From an uncultured Ruminococcus sp. (GTDB lineage Bacteria > Bacillota_A > Clostridia > Oscillospirales > Ruminococcaceae): 9,123 nt of DNA. How positions within the stretch are numbered: the first letter of the stretch is position 1; the number at the start of each line of letters is the position of its first letter. Under the pieces are notes generated by a model. That model had not been told where the DNA came from. It worked only from the letters and a program-made list of their open reading frames with translations, and did no database searches. The stretch spans positions 1 to 9,123 of the forward strand of contig CACZPE010000065.1 in NCBI GenBank assembly GCA_902782875.1, given 5' to 3'. Below, piece by piece: positions 6,104 to 9,123 of this stretch. Both the position numbers and the translations under genes were made by a program.

Positions 6104-7039
6104 TTATTGCGTTATTGTTCCCGATGCAAAGAGATTGTCTTTCCCTAATCCGCAGACAAACCTGTTTGAATCAAATTTATAGCAAAGATCGAGAAAATCC
6201 GCTTTCTGTACAGGATCGGTGAATATTTTTACCAGTATTTCACGAGGAATAGTCCTGCCTAATGCACCCGGGCCTGACAGCTCTATATTCTCTACTCCGT
6301 ATTTTTCAAGTATTGCCTGCAGTTCATCAGGCATAAAGGTATAAGTGATGCACCATGGAGTGCCGCCCTGTTCATATTCCGTGATCTCTTTTTCTCCGCC
6401 CATAAGTCCGTTGTTCATCAGCTTTTCGGTACTATTACGGTCAAATCTGAAGCTTTCTATCATTTTATCACGGTTTGAGACACACCATTTAACAAAATCG
6501 TCATCCGCGCTCTCATCGAGTATGAACTGATTTTTCTGTATGGGATTTACAAGATAAGGCAGCGTCCCCAGACGGCTTGATACACTTATCATAATACGCT
6601 TTTTAGCTATTCTCACAAGTTCAGCAATTACCTTTTCCTGATAAGGATATGTATAAGATACAGGCGCATCAAACGATATAACCATATCAAAGCTGTTGTC
6701 ATCATACTGAGTCAGATCTTCAAGTGAGCCTCTGACAAATGTGATCCTGTCGATAACCCCTTCTTTTTCTGCTATTTCCATAGCCTTGTCTATCATAGGC
6801 TGTGAAATGTCAAAATGAGTAACATGACAGCCGTGCTTTGCAAGGAGTATCGAAAAGCGTCCGCTCCCTGCTCCGCCGTCAAATACGGTGCGGATCCCGT
6901 CAAGGCTTTCAAGCAGTTTTCTCTGAATATGATCCTTCTGAATGATATCATCTATATATGTCTCTTCTCTGTTGCTCTCAAGCTCTCCTTTATCGGGAAG
7001 ATTCCAGAATCTTTCCGATATTTTTCTGCTGTAATCCAT
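6104..7039 (-). CDS. Class I SAM-dependent methyltransferase
   Basis: This is a 311-residue soluble enzyme that should transfer a methyl group from S-adenosylmethionine. Numbering from the chosen ATG, the SAM-binding motif I is VFDGGAGSGRFS (52-63). The acidic ribose-binding position is in HFDIS (75-79), with Asp at 77. FVRGSLEDL (101-109) and DNSFDMVISFD (114-124) follow as the adenine-contact and motif IV segments. A C-terminal extension from about residue 150 probably forms a substrate lid. A longer reading from TTG at 7054 would add five residues. I prefer the ATG at 7039 because the extra stretch is itself a Shine-Dalgarno sequence, GGAAAGGA, five bases before the ATG. It lies 19 nt after a GNAT gene and 17 nt before an unknown gene. 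The substrate is not predictable; a small molecule is more likely than rRNA given the neighbours, which is inference. Confidence 0.9.
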   Translation of the reverse strand: MDYSRKISERFWNLPDKGELESNREETYIDDIIQKDHIQRKLLESLDGIRTVFDGGAGSGRFSILLAKHGCHVTHFDISQPMIDKAMEIAEKEGVIDRITFVRGSLEDLTQYDDNSFDMVISFDAPVSYTYPYQEKVIAELVRIAKKRIMISVSSRLGTLPYLVNPIQKNQFILDESADDDFVKWCVSNRDKMIESFRFDRNSTEKLMNNGLMGGEKEITEYEQGGTPWCITYTFMPDELQAILEKYGVENIELSGPGALGRTIPREILVKIFTDPVQKADFLDLCYKFDSNRFVCGLGKDNLFASGTITQ

Positions 7040-7044
7040 ATATG

Positions 7045-7052
7045 TCCTTTCC
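7045..7052 (-). promoter_or_regulatory. Ribosome binding site deciding the methyltransferase start
   Basis: GGAAAGGA on the minus strand is followed by CATAT and then ATG at 7039. The spacing is normal for this genome. It falls inside the first codons of the alternative TTG reading, which argues against that start. Confidence 0.8.
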
Positions 7053-7058
7053 AAAATG

Positions 7059-7826
7059 CTATTTATTCATATCATCTACGATCTGAGCAGGCTTAACGGT
7101 CATTTCTATCCATGACGGAACAAATCCGCTTTTCAGAGCATTTCTGACAGATCGTATATTTGACCACGCTGCGCAATAGAACGGTAATTTACCGCACTTT
7201 ATAATCTCTGTTGCAAGAGTGCTTGTAAGCGCTGAAGCTATACCGTTTCGTCTGTACTGCGGAAGCACATCTATGCCTATCTGCCACATATCTTCGCAGT
7301 CAGCAGAGCAGGCAGCAAAGCCTATCAGTTTTCCGTTGTCATATGCACCTACTCCGAGTACATCAAGTTCCTTGCGCTTTTCACACAAGGCATTGCTCCA
7401 TTCCGGCAGATACAGTCCTGTAAAATCCTTTTGGGTGAGTATTCGCATCTCGTAGCTGCATGGAAGGTTTGTGAGTCTGTCCATATCAGGAAGGAAATAT
7501 TCCGCCATAAAGCATATTTTATGCCCTTTCTGTACAAGACGTTCATTCAGCCAATGCATATTTGGCGTTTCAAAGCAGTGATAATAAGTAAATTTTGTTA
7601 TATACTCTGAAACTATATCTCTGACTTCATCAGTAGTACAGCATACTATATTGTTTCCGTAACTCACCATATTGCAGGTAATAGGCAGACTAAGATATTT
7701 ACGCGCATTTTTACCCATACTATATGGTTTGATCACATTTTCATCCAGTGTAAAATCCGATGCCAAACAGCCCATATCTTCCGCTGACTGTTTCATAGCA
7801 ACTGAGAGTATATCTTTCTTGTTCAT
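7059..7826 (-). CDS. GNAT family N-acetyltransferase with an extra N-terminal domain
   Basis: This is a 255-residue soluble protein. The GNAT fold occupies about residues 125-245. The beta strand GAYDNGKLIGFAACS (160-174) leads to DVLPQYRRNGIASAL (186-200), which contains the CoA-binding loop with the consensus Q/R-x-x-G-x-A. The late segment CAAWSNIRSVRNALKSGF (218-235) is also typical. The first 120 residues, including KYLSLPITCNMVSYGNNIVC (43-62) and HCFETPNMHWLNERL (83-97), look like a degenerate GNAT-like half. That would match two-domain proteins of this size I recall from Lachnospiraceae. The enzyme would acetylate an unknown amine. The ATG at 7826 has GGAG seven bases upstream. It is 25 nt after the Nudix gene and 19 nt before the methyltransferase gene. 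Confidence 0.87.
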   Translation of the reverse strand: MNKKDILSVAMKQSAEDMGCLASDFTLDENVIKPYSMGKNARKYLSLPITCNMVSYGNNIVCCTTDEVRDIVSEYITKFTYYHCFETPNMHWLNERLVQKGHKICFMAEYFLPDMDRLTNLPCSYEMRILTQKDFTGLYLPEWSNALCEKRKELDVLGVGAYDNGKLIGFAACSADCEDMWQIGIDVLPQYRRNGIASALTSTLATEIIKCGKLPFYCAAWSNIRSVRNALKSGFVPSWIEMTVKPAQIVDDMNK

Positions 7827-7851
7827 ATTATTTCTCCATAATCATTTCTGT

Positions 7852-8355
7852 TCAGTGTTGTATCAGTTTATTCAGTTCGGGCAGGAACTGCGCTTCTCTT
7901 GGTCTGAGCAGTTCATCACCCATATCAATCATTTCATTAAGATTTTGCCATATAAAATCACAGGTCTCCCCCTGCTGAAGCCTTATATCTGTTTTGTCAC
8001 AGTCTGTTATACACAGATGCTCAACAAATATGCTGTGTGTATCTTCGCTTACAATCCTGCCAATCTCATAGAGTTTTTCAGAACTTATCCCTGTTTCCTC
8101 ATACAGTTCCCTGACAGCGCATTGCATCGGGGATTCACCTTTCAGAGCGGAGCCGCCTGCAGTTGCTTCCCACATTCCACCGTTAGTTTTTTCGGGATGG
8201 CGCTTCATCAGCAGAAAAGAACCGTCTGTATGCTTTACGAGTATATCGCAGACAAGATGGTACACACCATGTGGGATCTCGTTTTCTTTTCCTCTTATAA
8301 GTGTAAGCCCATCAATTATTTCAAGATCTGAATTATATGCATCCCATACTTCCAT
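7852..8355 (-). CDS. Nudix hydrolase
   Basis: This 167-residue stand-alone Nudix enzyme hydrolyses a nucleoside diphosphate-X or related pyrophosphate. The complete Nudix box runs from G68 to I90 (E74, R82, E83, E86, E87), so the metal-binding helix is intact. The N-terminal part MEVWDAYNSDLEIIDG, then HGVYHLVCDILV (29-40) and MKRHPEKTNGGMWEATAGG (50-68), resembles the group near isopentenyl-diphosphate isomerase (COG1443). True isomerases need other active-site residues, so hydrolase is the safer label. The ATG at 8355 has only a weak binding site (AAAGAAG) and follows the preceding stop by 11 nt, suggesting coupling to the upstream GNAT gene. It shares little beyond the Nudix box with the Nudix half of the fusion at 4161-5144, so a recent duplication is unlikely. 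Confidence 0.92.
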   Translation of the reverse strand: MEVWDAYNSDLEIIDGLTLIRGKENEIPHGVYHLVCDILVKHTDGSFLLMKRHPEKTNGGMWEATAGGSALKGESPMQCAVRELYEETGISSEKLYEIGRIVSEDTHSIFVEHLCITDCDKTDIRLQQGETCDFIWQNLNEMIDMGDELLRPREAQFLPELNKLIQH

Positions 8356-8366
8356 ATTACGCTTCT

Positions 8367-8939
8367 TTACAGGTCAAGATACCAGACAAACTGTATATCA
8401 TCTCTTACTTCAGGATCGCTGTAATATGCATACATATCGATCTTGGAAAGTACTGCACCCTGTTTTCTGTAGAATCTGCAGGCGGTCACGTTATTGTTCT
8501 GACATTCTATTATCATCTGTCTGTATCCGTCGTTTTTAGCTCCGCATACGGCGGCATCCATTAGTTTCTGCCCTATTCCTTTGTGCTTATACTCATCCGC
8601 AACACGAATATCCCATAAAACACAGGCATCTTCCCTGCCGCACAGCATATTCAGTCCTTCTGTAGTGCCTGCCACGGTGGCAGCACCAACAGGCTTTTCA
8701 TCATCAAAAGCCATATAGAATCTCCAGCTGGTGATATCGAACTGTTTTTCGAAATCTGCTGCCCGTTCATATGTGCTGAGATCCTTTATCATATGAGTTA
8801 CAGCTTTTTCTTCAAGTATTATTCCGCCAAAACCGCCTTCAATTCTTTTTGGTATAAGTATTGAATTGATCTCCACATTCTGAGGGATTGTGTCATATAT
8901 TTCAAAATATGTTTTGTCTATTTCTTTTATTGTGATCAT
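8367..8939 (-). CDS. Streptothricin acetyltransferase-like GNAT
   Basis: This is a 190-residue GNAT acetyltransferase. After a strand with GAATVA (85-90), CVLWDIRVADEYKHKGIGQ (106-124) contains the CoA-binding loop, with Lys in place of the usual Arg/Gln at its start. MIIECQNNNVTACRFYRKQG (142-161), then IDMYAYYSDPEVRDD (167-181) and VWYLDL at the end, follow the layout of streptothricin acetyltransferases. In those the equivalent line reads ETQTNNVPACNLYAKCG and ends with IDLFTY and a WYW motif. This comparison is from memory. Such enzymes acetylate the beta-lysine of streptothricin, but many relatives in gut Clostridia have no tested activity. The ATG at 8939 has AGGAGA five bases upstream. 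The gene follows a partial gene by 31 nt and precedes the Nudix gene by 11 nt. Confidence 0.88.
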   Translation of the reverse strand: MITIKEIDKTYFEIYDTIPQNVEINSILIPKRIEGGFGGIILEEKAVTHMIKDLSTYERAADFEKQFDITSWRFYMAFDDEKPVGAATVAGTTEGLNMLCGREDACVLWDIRVADEYKHKGIGQKLMDAAVCGAKNDGYRQMIIECQNNNVTACRFYRKQGAVLSKIDMYAYYSDPEVRDDIQFVWYLDL

Positions 8940-8970
8940 GATCGTCTCCTGAGTGTATTACGTTTTATTT

Positions 8971-9123
8971 CTATTCAAATGCCTTTATCACAGTTTCTGC
9001 ATTGACTGATATATCTGCAGTGCCGTTTATATATATCACCGATATGTCTGTGCTTTCAAGCCAGTCGAGTGTATACCTATCGTTTCTTGAGCTGACCATA
9101 TCAAAGAATCTTTGCTCTCTTTC
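8971..9123 (-). CDS. C-terminal end of an unidentified protein (runs off the right edge)
   Basis: Fifty codons and a TAG stop are visible in one open frame reaching the window edge. The peptide contains QRFFDMVSSRNDRYTLDWLE (4-23), then STDISVIYINGTADI and a closing amphipathic helix ending KAFE. The shape, a charged helix followed by a strand ending in a turn (VIYINGT) and a last helix, recalls the C-terminus of P-loop nucleotide or small-molecule kinases. The Walker A motif, if any, lies outside. It is 31 nt upstream of the streptothricin-acetyltransferase-like gene and appears to be the preceding member of the same array. Confidence 0.6.
   Translation of the reverse strand, partial: EREQRFFDMVSSRNDRYTLDWLESTDISVIYINGTADISVNAETVIKAFE

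Noticed and set aside
7672..8331. Plus-strand open frame of 219 codons
   Set aside because: It runs antisense across parts of the GNAT and Nudix genes, which have intact catalytic motifs. The translation shows no domain, and it would be the only plus-strand gene in the window.
8967..9123. Naming the right-edge partial gene as a specific kinase
   Set aside because: Only the last 50 residues are visible and no Walker motif or catalytic residue can be checked, so it is left unidentified.

Overview
The window reads as part of a chromosome from an anaerobic, low-to-moderate-GC Clostridia-type Firmicute. Purine-rich ribosome binding sites (AGGAG, AAGGGG) precede most genes, a class III anaerobic ribonucleotide reductase is present, and the protein families resemble those I recall from Ruminococcus and Lachnospiraceae. 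The genus is inferred from remembered protein similarity, not from a search. Every gene I can support lies on the minus strand, so the region is transcribed from high to low coordinates.

Left end (1-560): the first 140 codons of an anaerobic ribonucleoside-triphosphate reductase (nrdD) run off the window edge. Its upstream region carries a near-consensus sigma-70 promoter (TTGACA, 17 bp, TATACT). Downstream of that promoter are two 16-bp palindromic NrdR boxes whose centres are 32 bp apart, so the gene should be repressed by NrdR when (d)ATP is plentiful. From 560 to 713 there is an A+T-rich spacer with a weak terminator-like hairpin just past the neighbouring gene.

Right and centre (714-9123): ten complete genes and one partial gene form a tight co-directional array. 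In transcription order they are: the 3' end of an unidentified gene; a streptothricin-acetyltransferase-like GNAT; a Nudix hydrolase; a second GNAT; a class I SAM methyltransferase; two small unknown proteins; a GNAT-Nudix fusion; a SplB-like radical SAM protein; a fusion of an orphan domain with a GNAT; and a MATE exporter. Gaps are 4-34 nt in the upstream part and 51 and 62 nt before the last two genes. No convincing internal terminator was seen, so one long transcript is plausible; its promoter would lie beyond the right edge.

Together the array holds four GNAT domains, two Nudix domains, a methyltransferase, a radical SAM enzyme and a drug/metabolite exporter. This is a small-molecule modification, clean-up and efflux repertoire. 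It could be a resistance or detoxification island, or an accretion of accessory genes with unrelated substrates; the sequence alone does not decide. The least understood parts are the adjacent unknown genes at 5156-6086 and the orphan N-terminal domain of the protein at 2171-3199. No tRNA, rRNA, CRISPR array, transposase or integrase was recognised.
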